The position numbers were made by a program, and so were the translations under genes. The notes below the pieces were generated by a model. That model was not told where the DNA came from, searched no databases, and was given only the letters and a program-made list of their open reading frames with translations. From a virus, in the IMG/VR virus record IMGVR_UViG_3300049259_000286, positions 1 through 39,458 of that record: a DNA stretch of 39,458 nucleotides. One strand, 5' to 3'. Shown in pieces: positions 13,911-19,776 of the stretch. Each line of letters begins with the position of its first letter. The stretch's first letter is position 1.

Positions 13911-14413
13911 CAGGGCGCTGATGACGAGGGAGCGGGCACCCGGGTCGGCGTCACGGTGGGCAGCGACGTGACCGTGGGCGTGGGCGGCGCTGAGGCCGCC
14001 AGGGTGGGCGTGGGCACCAGGGTAGACGGCAGCGTCACGGCGGGCGTGGGCACCAGGGTGGGCGTAGGCGACGCTGAAGACGCCGTAGCGGGCAATGACG
14101 GCGCGGGGTGCGTGCTGGCTGATGGCGAGGCGGCATTAACCGCTGACGGGGACGCCAGGGCGGTGATCCGCGAGCTGGCAGATGGCGGCGCGGCAGGCAG
14201 CCGCCGGATGCCCTGGCCCTTGCTCCCGGCCGGCGCTGGCGGCGGGCTCGTGCTGGTGACCGCGGCGGGGACCGGGCGGACGGCGCCGATGGCCCCGGCG
14301 AACTTGGCCCCGGCCAGGCTGAACGACGCGAGGATGATCAGCACGCCGAGCAGGGCGAGCCGGGGGTGGGTGCGGTACTCAGCCCACCAGTTCGCCAGCG
14401 TGTCCCGGATCAT
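13910..14413 (-). CDS. Membrane-anchored Pro/Thr/Ser/Ala-rich protein
   Basis: The N-terminus is cytoplasm-like (MIRDTLANWWAEYRTHPR), followed by one transmembrane helix (LALLGVLIILASFSLAGA). The remaining 120 or so residues are almost only Pro, Ser, Thr, Ala and Val with loose repeats of PTPTLVPTP type. Such mucin-like stalks are typical O-glycosylated proteins in actinobacteria. Next to a glycosylation cassette it is a good candidate acceptor, but glycosylation is not shown. Topology predicts the stalk outside the cell. Confidence 0.7.
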   Translation of the reverse strand: MIRDTLANWWAEYRTHPRLALLGVLIILASFSLAGAKFAGAIGAVRPVPAAVTSTSPPPAPAGSKGQGIRRLPAAPPSASSRITALASPSAVNAASPSASTHPAPSLPATASSASPTPTLVPTPAVTLPSTLVPTPTLAASAPPTPTVTSLPTVTPTRVPAPSSSAP

Positions 14414-14422
14414 CTGCCCAGC

Positions 14423-14911
14423 CTACCGGGCTGCGTTCCGATCGACCGGAATTTCCGGGTGGACGCGCCTGCCGCGGAAATCGGTGTCTACGTCCTCGCG
14501 CGACGCGACCTGGTGCACGATATAAGGGTCTGAGCCGGGCTTATGCACCGGGGCGAACGGGCGATGTCCCGCGATCACGAAGTCCTCCATCCGCTCGTGG
14601 TCATCGACCTTGCCGAGCGTGTCGAACAGCCACCGCGTCCAGGAGTCCTCGCCGAAGGTGGCCGGCGGCACCGGGAAGTAGTGATTGACCGTGATCTGGC
14701 GCTCAGGGTGGTAGGTGTCCGGCCCGTGCCGCTGCACGATCAGGGTCAGCCCGCGCGACTCGCCGGAGTGCCTGCCGGGCTTGTCCCGCTGGCAGTCGTC
14801 CTCCAGCCACACGTCCCAGCCCAGGTGCCGCCGGTAGGACAGCCGGGCCACCAGGCTGGCCAGGATCTCCGGATACGGCGCGACCTGGCTCATCATCTTC
14901 GGCTCGCTCAT
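14423..14911 (-). CDS. Unknown 162-residue conserved-looking phage protein
   Basis: The start MSEPKMMSQVAPYPEILASL overlaps the upstream stop as ATGA and is preferred over a longer in-frame start. It has segments LGWDVWLEDDCQRDK, ITVNHYFPVPPATFGEDSW, RWLFDTLGKVDDHERMEDF and HRPFAPVHKPGSDPY, which give the impression of a compact alpha/beta domain. It resembles hypothetical proteins I have seen in actinobacterial phage head regions, without a known function. Position between the terminase-like pseudoenzyme and the P/T/S-rich protein is the only functional clue. Confidence 0.65.
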   Translation of the reverse strand: MSEPKMMSQVAPYPEILASLVARLSYRRHLGWDVWLEDDCQRDKPGRHSGESRGLTLIVQRHGPDTYHPERQITVNHYFPVPPATFGEDSWTRWLFDTLGKVDDHERMEDFVIAGHRPFAPVHKPGSDPYIVHQVASREDVDTDFRGRRVHPEIPVDRNAAR

Positions 14912-15429
14912 GCCCCTGCCATCCATATCTGCGGGTCCGGCCGGTTCCCCAGGCCGGGGATCAGCGCCGCGTAAAGCCGGGAATCCCGCCGCACGCCCGG
15001 CCCGAAGACGATCAGGTCAGCGGCGTACCCGCGCTTGCACGGCTGTGCCGTGAACCGGATATCCGCATCCCAGGTCCCGATCAGCTCCCCGCCGTGCACC
15101 CGGCTGACCTCATTGACCCGCCGGGCGAGATCCGGTTTCCCGGTGACCAGCCCTGTCATCTTCCGGGCAGCTTCTGCCGACTGGGCATGCCCGGCGGACA
15201 CGTGCAGGACCCGCTCGCCCAGCAGGAACATCCCGGCCAGCTCGCGGGCCAGGATCACCTCGTCTTGATCTTCCGGGACGGCCACCTGGAACCGCGCCCA
15301 TTTCCCGTCGCTGCCCTTCCGCATCCCGGCAGCTAGCAGCGCGGCCTGGTCCGGGTCCAGGACAATCCCAGCTGTGGCGGCCATCGCGGTAATATCCTCA
15401 GCCAGTCGGGGAGGCCGGGGCTCAGCCAT
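14908..15429 (-). CDS. Stand-alone terminase-ATPase-like protein lacking catalytic motifs
   Basis: This 173-residue protein aligns by eye along nearly its whole length with residues about 70-253 of the large terminase at 25396-27165. Compare DGKWARFQVAV with DGKWAAFECMC, ARELAGMFLLGERVLHVSAG with VRELGGLFVFGEKLIIHTAH, and PDPQIWMAGA with PNPQMIYTASAG. The terminase P-loop SRQNGKNV corresponds to VPEDQDEV, without the Gly-Lys. The Walker B YDEA corresponds to FGPG, without the Asp-Glu. There is no nuclease domain. It lies in the head module, coupled by overlaps on both sides. It is probably a non-catalytic terminase mimic or packaging regulator. Confidence 0.65.
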   Translation of the reverse strand: MAEPRPPRLAEDITAMAATAGIVLDPDQAALLAAGMRKGSDGKWARFQVAVPEDQDEVILARELAGMFLLGERVLHVSAGHAQSAEAARKMTGLVTGKPDLARRVNEVSRVHGGELIGTWDADIRFTAQPCKRGYAADLIVFGPGVRRDSRLYAALIPGLGNRPDPQIWMAGA

Positions 15430-15652
15430 GGCGCCCGCTGACGCCCTCATGCGGAAGCACGACCTCGTGATTCTCCGTCGACAGCGAGAACCACCTGACG
15501 CCGCGCAGCGGGATATGCCGGTTCCGCTTGCCCGCCAGCACCAGCCAGAGCAGGTCGCTGCCGAACCGCACGTCGGTGACCTCGTAGAAGGTCTCCAGGT
15601 ACCCGTCGAACCAGCGGACATTGACGATGATCGGGTCGGCGTAACGGGTCAT
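15422..15652 (-). CDS. Small beta-rich protein, paralogue of the gene at 37093
   Basis: A 76-residue protein with a GGAG site before the ATG. It reads VNVRWFDGYLETFYEVTDVR, then LLWLVLAGKRNRHIPLRGVR and WFSLSTENHEV. The pattern VxWxD...ETY/F...R.(N)xHIPL..(V/I)R.W recurs in the 64-residue protein on the other strand near 37.1 kb, so the phage carries two diverged copies. The alternating pattern suggests a small beta-barrel. Function unknown. It overlaps the terminase-like gene by eight bases. Confidence 0.65.
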   Translation of the reverse strand: MTRYADPIIVNVRWFDGYLETFYEVTDVRFGSDLLWLVLAGKRNRHIPLRGVRWFSLSTENHEVVLPHEGVSGRHG

Positions 15653-15666
15653 GCTCCTGCCATCCG

Positions 15667-16263
15667 TCAGGCCGCCCGCTGGCTCAGCGCGGCCAGGTGC
15701 TCCGCGTCCAGCCGGGCACCGAACCGGGACAGGCCGACCGGGTTGGCCGAGACGAGCAAGGTGTTGTTCTGCGCCTTCCAGCCCGGTTCCGGGGCAGCGT
15801 GCGGGTCCAGCCTGATGCCGGTGCCCTCGCCCGAGGCCGACCAGTTGGTGCTGCCCTCGAACCACAAGCCCTGCGCGACCAGCACGCCGCCCTTGGTATG
15901 GCTGATCTGGTGAGTGGCGCTGCTGCCGACGACGAAGCTGTTGTAGAAGCCCGGATCGGCCACGACATCGGCGGCCAGGATCGCGCGCTCGTGCACGCCG
16001 CCTGCCTGGGACTTGTCCAGGGTGCCCTGCACGGCGACGTTCGGGTTCCGCATCAGCGCCAGGATGGCCTTGTTCAGGTCGTCGTCGTCGTACCCGAACA
16101 TATTCAGCTTGAGGCCCATGGTCTCGTGCGTGAGCAGCGTGAGCAGGATGCCGTGCACGTCGTCGCGGCCAGCGAAGAACAGGTAGTGGTCGTGATACCC
16201 CGGCGTCAGGTATCCCTCGGGCGTGAACAGGCCGAGGGACGCCAGCCGCGGGTCGTCGGCCAT
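15667..16263 (-). CDS. Phospholipase D-like (PLD superfamily) protein
   Basis: The 198-residue protein has the PLD-like layout: HDHYLFFAGRDDVHGILLTL, FGYDDDDLNKAIL, and a catalytic half-site HTKGGVLVAQG followed by FEGSTNWSASG, where HxK and GSxN are PLD hallmarks. The Asp normally following HxKx4 is replaced (HTKGGVLV), so it is atypical. Single-motif members act as dimers, as phosphodiesterases or nucleases. Its place in the late operon suggests a virion-associated enzyme acting on membranes or DNA at entry. The start follows the small upstream gene closely. Confidence 0.7.
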   Translation of the reverse strand: MADDPRLASLGLFTPEGYLTPGYHDHYLFFAGRDDVHGILLTLLTHETMGLKLNMFGYDDDDLNKAILALMRNPNVAVQGTLDKSQAGGVHERAILAADVVADPGFYNSFVVGSSATHQISHTKGGVLVAQGLWFEGSTNWSASGEGTGIRLDPHAAPEPGWKAQNNTLLVSANPVGLSRFGARLDAEHLAALSQRAA

Positions 16264-16457
16264 CAGCCGCGGTATTCCACGTCATCAGGCAGGTCCGCGC
16301 GCACGGCCGCTGTCGCCGCCGCCTCCCAGGCCGCCCGGATGTCGGCGTGCAGCTCCTCCCAGGCGGGCAGCTCGGTGCCGGAGACCAGCGACACGCCTCC
16401 CGCCTTGGCCCGGTACGCCTCGTAGCTGCGCCGGCCGGGGCTCTTGCCGCCGCTCAC
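16263..16457 (-). CDS. Small conserved phage protein with WEEL helix
   Basis: GTG start overlapping the upstream membrane gene by GTGA. The 64-residue protein has SYEAYRAKAGGVSLVSG, ELPAWEELHADIRAAW and EAAATAAV. The pattern of a short Tyr-rich start followed by a PxWEELxxxIRxAW helix recurs in small actinobacterial phage proteins of unknown function. It looks soluble and helical. No enzyme motif. Confidence 0.65.
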   Translation of the reverse strand: MSGGKSPGRRSYEAYRAKAGGVSLVSGTELPAWEELHADIRAAWEAAATAAVRADLPDDVEYRG

Positions 16458-16648
16458 GTGATCAGCAGCGCGAGCATGTACAGCGCGAGCCCGCCGGAGA
16501 TGAGGCTGGCCCAGATGGCGCGCGGCGCGATGAACCAGGCCAGGAACCCCGCGATGATGAACGCGATCAGCGCGAGCAGGATCAGCACGCCGTGCGCGCC
16601 GCTGACGGCCAGCCCGGACGCGAGCACGCCGGAGGCGAGAACGGTCAC
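16454..16648 (-). CDS. Two-span small membrane protein
   Basis: A 64-residue protein with two hydrophobic helices (GVLILLALIAFIIAGFLAWF and AIWASLISGGLALYMLALLI) linked by a short basic loop (IAPRA). GTG start directly after the upstream TAA. Two spans and small size are compatible with a holin, but its position in the head module, far from a lysin, makes that uncertain. It could be a virion membrane-interacting protein. Confidence 0.65.
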   Translation of the reverse strand: MTVLASGVLASGLAVSGAHGVLILLALIAFIIAGFLAWFIAPRAIWASLISGGLALYMLALLIT

Positions 16649-16819
16649 TTACCTGCTCCTGTCATCCCGGTAATCATGGCCGAGGCTGCTGTTGCTGTGC
16701 GTGGCCTTCTCCTTGCCGGGCACCTCGGGCACGCCGGCGCCGGCCGCGTAGGACGCCGCGGTGCCCGAGATCAGGCCCGGGGTCTGGCCGGGCGGGTACT
16801 GCCGGGCGAGATCACTCAT
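16649..16819 (-). CDS. Unknown 56-residue polar protein
   Basis: Starts MSDLARQYPPGQTPGLISGT one base after the upstream stop and ends LGHDYRDDRSR. It is Gly/Ala/Ser-rich, probably disordered, without hydrophobic core or membrane span. It is one of a set of small Gly/Pro-rich genes downstream of the capsid, which may be minor head or decoration components. Identification rests on coupling and codon use only. Confidence 0.55.
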   Translation of the reverse strand: MSDLARQYPPGQTPGLISGTAASYAAGAGVPEVPGKEKATHSNSSLGHDYRDDRSR

Positions 16820-16820
16820 G

Positions 16821-17006
16821 TCAGGTCTGCTTCCACGGCCCGGGGCCATCCTCGAAGTCGCCGGTCGCCTTGCCGGTACGGAAATCCGCCGGGCCGGAGT
16901 TCGGGTCGACGGACTGCCACTTGCCGACCGGCCCCTCGCTGGTGGCGTCGTACGGCTGGCCGGGAACGTCCGGGGTCGAGGTGACCGGATCTGGTGCGGT
17001 AGGCAC
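16821..17006 (-). CDS. Unknown 61-residue Pro/Asp-rich protein
   Basis: GTG start with a very strong AGGAGGAAA site. Reads VPTAPDPVTSTPDVPGQPYD and ends FEDGPGPWKQT. It is acidic, rich in Pro/Gly/Asp, and likely unstructured. The strong ribosome site suggests high expression, as for virion components. No homologous family recognised. Confidence 0.6.
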   Translation of the reverse strand: MPTAPDPVTSTPDVPGQPYDATSEGPVGKWQSVDPNSGPADFRTGKATGDFEDGPGPWKQT

Positions 17007-17015
17007 TGTTTCCTC

Positions 17016-17318
17016 CTAGCTTTCCCGGACCACATCCGGGGTGGTGGTCCTGCTCCAGGCAGGCTTGCCGGGGTGGTAACCGGACGGGCCGGTGCTGACC
17101 CTGGGCTTGCCGTCCGAGCCCGGCCTGGCCTGCTGGCCGTTACTGGCGCTGATCTTCGGGTCAGCCTGCTCCTTGGCAGGCGGGAGCGGGTCTACCGGCA
17201 GGGAACCCGGGGCGGTCCCGGCCAGCTTGTTGTCGCTCATCATGTTCCCGCCCGCCATCGATACCGGGGACAGGGCGGTGATCGGGTCACCGGGGAGGAG
17301 GCTGCTCAGGTCCTGCAC
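17016..17318 (-). CDS. Unknown 100-residue Pro/Ser/Gly-rich protein
   Basis: GTG start behind an AGGAG site. It begins MQDLSSLLPGDPITALSPVS when the GTG is read as Met. Its rest is Pro/Gly/Lys/Ser-rich (SNGQQARPGSDGKPRVSTGP), without secondary-structure cues. It belongs to the same row of likely disordered small late proteins downstream of the capsid. Function unknown. Confidence 0.6.
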   Translation of the reverse strand: MQDLSSLLPGDPITALSPVSMAGGNMMSDNKLAGTAPGSLPVDPLPPAKEQADPKISASNGQQARPGSDGKPRVSTGPSGYHPGKPAWSRTTTPDVVRES

Positions 17319-17331
17319 GTCGCGTCTCCTG

Positions 17332-17649
17332 TCATGTCATCGCCACGGAGATGAATGAGACCTTGCCGGCTGACCCGTCCTCGCACCGGGCGTACAGGCC
17401 GGGCGGGTCCAGGTCACCGGGCGGGGCGGGCACGACCGGCGATTCCTTGGCCTTGGCCCCGGTGAACTGCTTCTCGGTCCCGGGATCAAGCGGGTAGCCG
17501 CTGGCGCCCGAGGGATCGTTCCCGACATCCTCGCCGCCGAGGTAGATCACCGAGCTGCCGGTGTTCCTGACCATGACGCCGGCCTCCGGCACGCTGCAGA
17601 CGAACGTGGCCTTCTCGGTCACGTCCACGGTGCCGGAGGAGAAGCCCAC
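17332..17649 (-). CDS. Small beta-sandwich protein, possible decoration or fibre domain
   Basis: The GTG start just after the TGA of the 51-residue gene, with GAGGG upstream, was chosen over a longer frame whose first 48 residues are Arg/Pro-rich noise. The resulting 105-residue protein has alternating strands: VGFSSGTVDVTEKATFVC, GVMVRNTGSSVIYLGGEDV, and a closing GKVSFISVAMT. Small beta-sandwiches of this sort near capsid genes are often head-decoration or minor virion proteins. Tentative. Confidence 0.6.
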   Translation of the reverse strand: MGFSSGTVDVTEKATFVCSVPEAGVMVRNTGSSVIYLGGEDVGNDPSGASGYPLDPGTEKQFTGAKAKESPVVPAPPGDLDPPGLYARCEDGSAGKVSFISVAMT

Positions 17650-17653
17650 GGCT

Positions 17654-17809
17654 TCAGCCCTCGTGTCCCGGGCACGGACCGGGCGCGTGGAGTCCGTCGC
17701 AGGCCCTGGTCCAGGTGTGCTGAGCCGGACCCTGCCATCCGATGGGCTGGTAACCGCCGCCCGGCGCCAGCCAGGTGACAGGCGTCCCGCCACTGGTAAC
17801 AGCTTCCAT
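17654..17809 (-). CDS. 51-residue Trp/Pro/Gly-rich protein
   Basis: Reads MEAVTSGGTPVTWLAPGGGY then QPIGWQGPAQHTWTRACDGL and ends CPGHEG. It fills the space between two other coupled genes with three-to-four-base gaps, which supports it. The regular spacing of Trp and Gly and the two Cys residues near the C-terminus suggest a small stable domain or a stretched collagen-like peptide. No family known. Confidence 0.5.
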   Translation of the reverse strand: MEAVTSGGTPVTWLAPGGGYQPIGWQGPAQHTWTRACDGLHAPGPCPGHEG

Positions 17810-17812
17810 GGC

Positions 17813-18370
17813 TCAGTTACCGCCGCCGTTCATCCGGCCGCCGCGCATGACCCGGCCGCCGCCCGGCTGGTAGCGCCCGCCGCCGGCCTCGGGCTCGTTG
17901 CCCTGGATGCCGGGCAGCTGCGGGCCGCTCGTCGCGTAGCCGTCGTCGTTGGCCTGGGTCCAGTCCCTGGGACCGGAAGTCTCGTCCGAGACGGTCACGC
18001 CCTCGTAGGTGGTGACGCCAGCCTGCGGCCGGGTGAACGTCACCGAGTCCGAACCCGCGTTGCCGGGCTGGCTGCCGGTGCTGCCAGGGGCTCCGGTGTT
18101 CGCGATGTCGCGGTCCGCCAGGCCGGTCAGGCCATCGGTGAGCTGGCCCGCTTCCACGGTGACGTCGCCGCCCGTGCCCTGGCCGCCGGCCGTACCGGGG
18201 GCTCCGGTGCCACCGGGAAGCGCGCCGCCGAAGATGGCATCGCCCCAGCCGCCGGGCGGGTACTGGCCAGGCTCGTTGGTGGGGTCACTGGAAGCGGCGG
18301 TTCCGGCCTGGGCGGGGCGGACGTTACGGGAAGCGTCCGGGCCGCCGTAGCTGGGGTAGGTGTCGGCCAT
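17813..18370 (-). CDS. Gly/Pro-rich low-complexity virion-like protein
   Basis: A 185-residue protein with a Gly content near that of collagen-like linkers: GGALPGGTGAPGTAGGQGTG, GRYQPGGGRVMRGGRMNGGG. It starts MADTYPSYGGPDASRNVRPA. It overlaps the zinc protein upstream by ATGA. No enzymatic motif. Such disordered Gly/Pro proteins next to a capsid gene are usually minor head proteins or linkers. Confidence 0.65.
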   Translation of the reverse strand: MADTYPSYGGPDASRNVRPAQAGTAASSDPTNEPGQYPPGGWGDAIFGGALPGGTGAPGTAGGQGTGGDVTVEAGQLTDGLTGLADRDIANTGAPGSTGSQPGNAGSDSVTFTRPQAGVTTYEGVTVSDETSGPRDWTQANDDGYATSGPQLPGIQGNEPEAGGGRYQPGGGRVMRGGRMNGGGN

Positions 18371-18723
18371 CAGGGGCTCCTGTTCGCTTGGAGCCCGGCT
18401 CCGGGAAGGCCGCGGGCGGCATGTGCCTCGTCAGTCCCAGCATAACCCCTGGGCAGGGACGCATGCGGGGAGCAGCGAACGCACTGGAAGTTGGACTGGT
18501 CGGCGCTGTCCGAGATCACCGTCGTCCCGGGCACCGCCATGTGCCCGCAGGGCAGCCGCTTGCACAGCACCCCCGCGTCCCGGCAGCGCATGCAGATCAG
18601 CCGGCCGTCCGCGAGGGCGATCCGGTCCCTGCCCGCGGCGATCCGGCCGCCGCAGGACCCGCAGCGAGGACGGGTATCCCGGCCGCCGGGCCTGCGAGAC
18701 CGGAGCCGGGCCTTGTTGCTCAG
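18370..18723 (-). CDS. Zinc-finger protein, possibly with a CTG start
   Basis: The frame contains RCGSCGGRI, ICMRCRDAGVLCKRLPCGHM and FQCVRCSPH, i.e. several CxxC pairs, so it probably binds two zinc ions. No ATG, GTG or TTG lies at a sensible place. A CTG overlapping the upstream stop as CTGA, preceded by GGGGGCAGG, gives 117 residues and fits the ATGA-type coupling seen all along this operon. A longer ATG start inside the upstream gene is possible. Ring- or ribbon-like; function unknown. Confidence 0.55.
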   Translation of the reverse strand: MSNKARLRSRRPGGRDTRPRCGSCGGRIAAGRDRIALADGRLICMRCRDAGVLCKRLPCGHMAVPGTTVISDSADQSNFQCVRCSPHASLPRGYAGTDEAHAARGLPGAGLQANRSP

Positions 18724-19610
18724 AGCCTGCCCCCGTACCGGCTCATCAGGTCCGCCTTGGACATGTTGCCCGCGGCATGCACGTCCGCGCCCTGCGACAC
18801 GGCGTAGTCGACCCACTCCTGCTTGGCAGCAGACGGCGCGGGAGCGCTGCCCCTGGGCACGTCAACCGTGACGGGCGCGGTGACATGACCCGGGCCGGGG
18901 TCCGCGGCGGGTTCGGCAGGCCCGGCCGCGGCCTGGTCCTCGCCCTTGTCCTGTGCCCCGGACCCGGCGCCAGGCCCGGCCGCAGATGGCTCCGGTCCCG
19001 GCTTCCGGCCTGAGCGACGGCTGCCGCTGCGGCTGGCCCCCGCCTCGTTCCCGGCCCGGTCCTCGTACACCGGGGCCTCGGCCTCTGCCTGGGAGTCCGG
19101 GCGGACGCCCTCGCCGGCCGGGTAGACTGCCTCGTCGCCCTCGTACAGTCCGGGCACCTCGGAACCGGGGGCGCCGAGGACGCCTTCCTCGGCGTACGCC
19201 TCGGCGCTCTCCCGCTCGGCCGCGCGGAGCTGCGCCGACCTGGCCCGGCTCTCGTCCGCGGCCGAGGCCCGGTCACCGCCGGGCTGCGCTCCGGCCTCGG
19301 CCGCGCTCAGCGTGCCGGCATCGTACCGCTCGCGCTCATCCTCAGTCAGGTCCTCGGCGACGACCTGGGTCTCCGGCCGCGGATCCAGCTTGGACGGGTG
19401 GCCGGGCGCGGCGTGCTCGCCCAGATCCAGGTCCCTGGCGGCGCTCTCGGAATCCCGGCCGTGCGGGACGGCCATGCCCCCGCGGATCAGGTCGGCGAAT
19501 TCCCACTCGGGGACCTCGAACGGCTCCTCCGCGGGCGGCCAGGGACGGCCGTCATGCCGGCCGCCGGAGAGCTGCTGGTGCATACGTACGGTCAGCCTGC
19601 GCTCGGTCAT
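18720..19610 (-). CDS. Post-capsid protein with long disordered linker and C-terminal HeH/LEM-like helix pair
   Basis: A 296-residue protein. The N-terminus (MTERRLTVRMHQQLSGGRHD, then EVPEWEFADLIRGGMAVP) is a small beta domain typical of genes directly after phage capsids. The middle 180 residues are acidic, Ala/Gly/Glu-rich and likely disordered. The last 35 (KQEWVDYAVSQGADVHAAGN then MSKADLMSRYGGRL) form a helix-extension-helix motif common at the C-terminus of head-completion-like proteins. It may be a minor head or capsid-associated protein. Confidence 0.65.
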   Translation of the reverse strand: MTERRLTVRMHQQLSGGRHDGRPWPPAEEPFEVPEWEFADLIRGGMAVPHGRDSESAARDLDLGEHAAPGHPSKLDPRPETQVVAEDLTEDERERYDAGTLSAAEAGAQPGGDRASAADESRARSAQLRAAERESAEAYAEEGVLGAPGSEVPGLYEGDEAVYPAGEGVRPDSQAEAEAPVYEDRAGNEAGASRSGSRRSGRKPGPEPSAAGPGAGSGAQDKGEDQAAAGPAEPAADPGPGHVTAPVTVDVPRGSAPAPSAAKQEWVDYAVSQGADVHAAGNMSKADLMSRYGGRL

Positions 19611-19644
19611 GACTGCCTTCCTCTCAGATCTCGCTCAGGTTGTC

Positions 19645-19686
19645 CCCGGCCCGCGCCTGCGGGTGCGCTCGCCGGCGCGGGCCGGG
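19645..19686 (-). terminator. Strong GC hairpin downstream of the capsid gene
   Basis: CCCGGCCCGCGCC and GGCGCGGGCCGGG are a perfect 13-base-pair inverted repeat with a 16-base loop, placed about 90 bases beyond the capsid stop in the direction of transcription. There is no U-tract, as in many high-GC actinobacterial terminators. It probably lowers expression of the following genes relative to the capsid or stabilises the capsid mRNA 3' end. Confidence 0.55.
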
Positions 19687-19776
19687 ACGTGCTTTGTGTA
19701 ACTGCTGCCAGCCTGTGCCGCTCGATATACTCAGCGGCGGCCCGCAGCAAGGCCGGGTACCACGTCGATCGGTCTG

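Noticed and set aside
13970-14070. Repeats resembling a CRISPR or regulatory array (GTGGGCGTGGGCACCAGGGT-like units)
   Set aside because: They are the coding repeats of the Pro/Thr/Val-rich stalk protein; unit lengths vary and there are no spacers.
16263-17318. Long merged frames across the small post-capsid genes
   Set aside because: Shorter frames with GTG starts, ribosome sites and stop-start overlaps explain the region better than long frames with Arg/Pro-rich N-termini.
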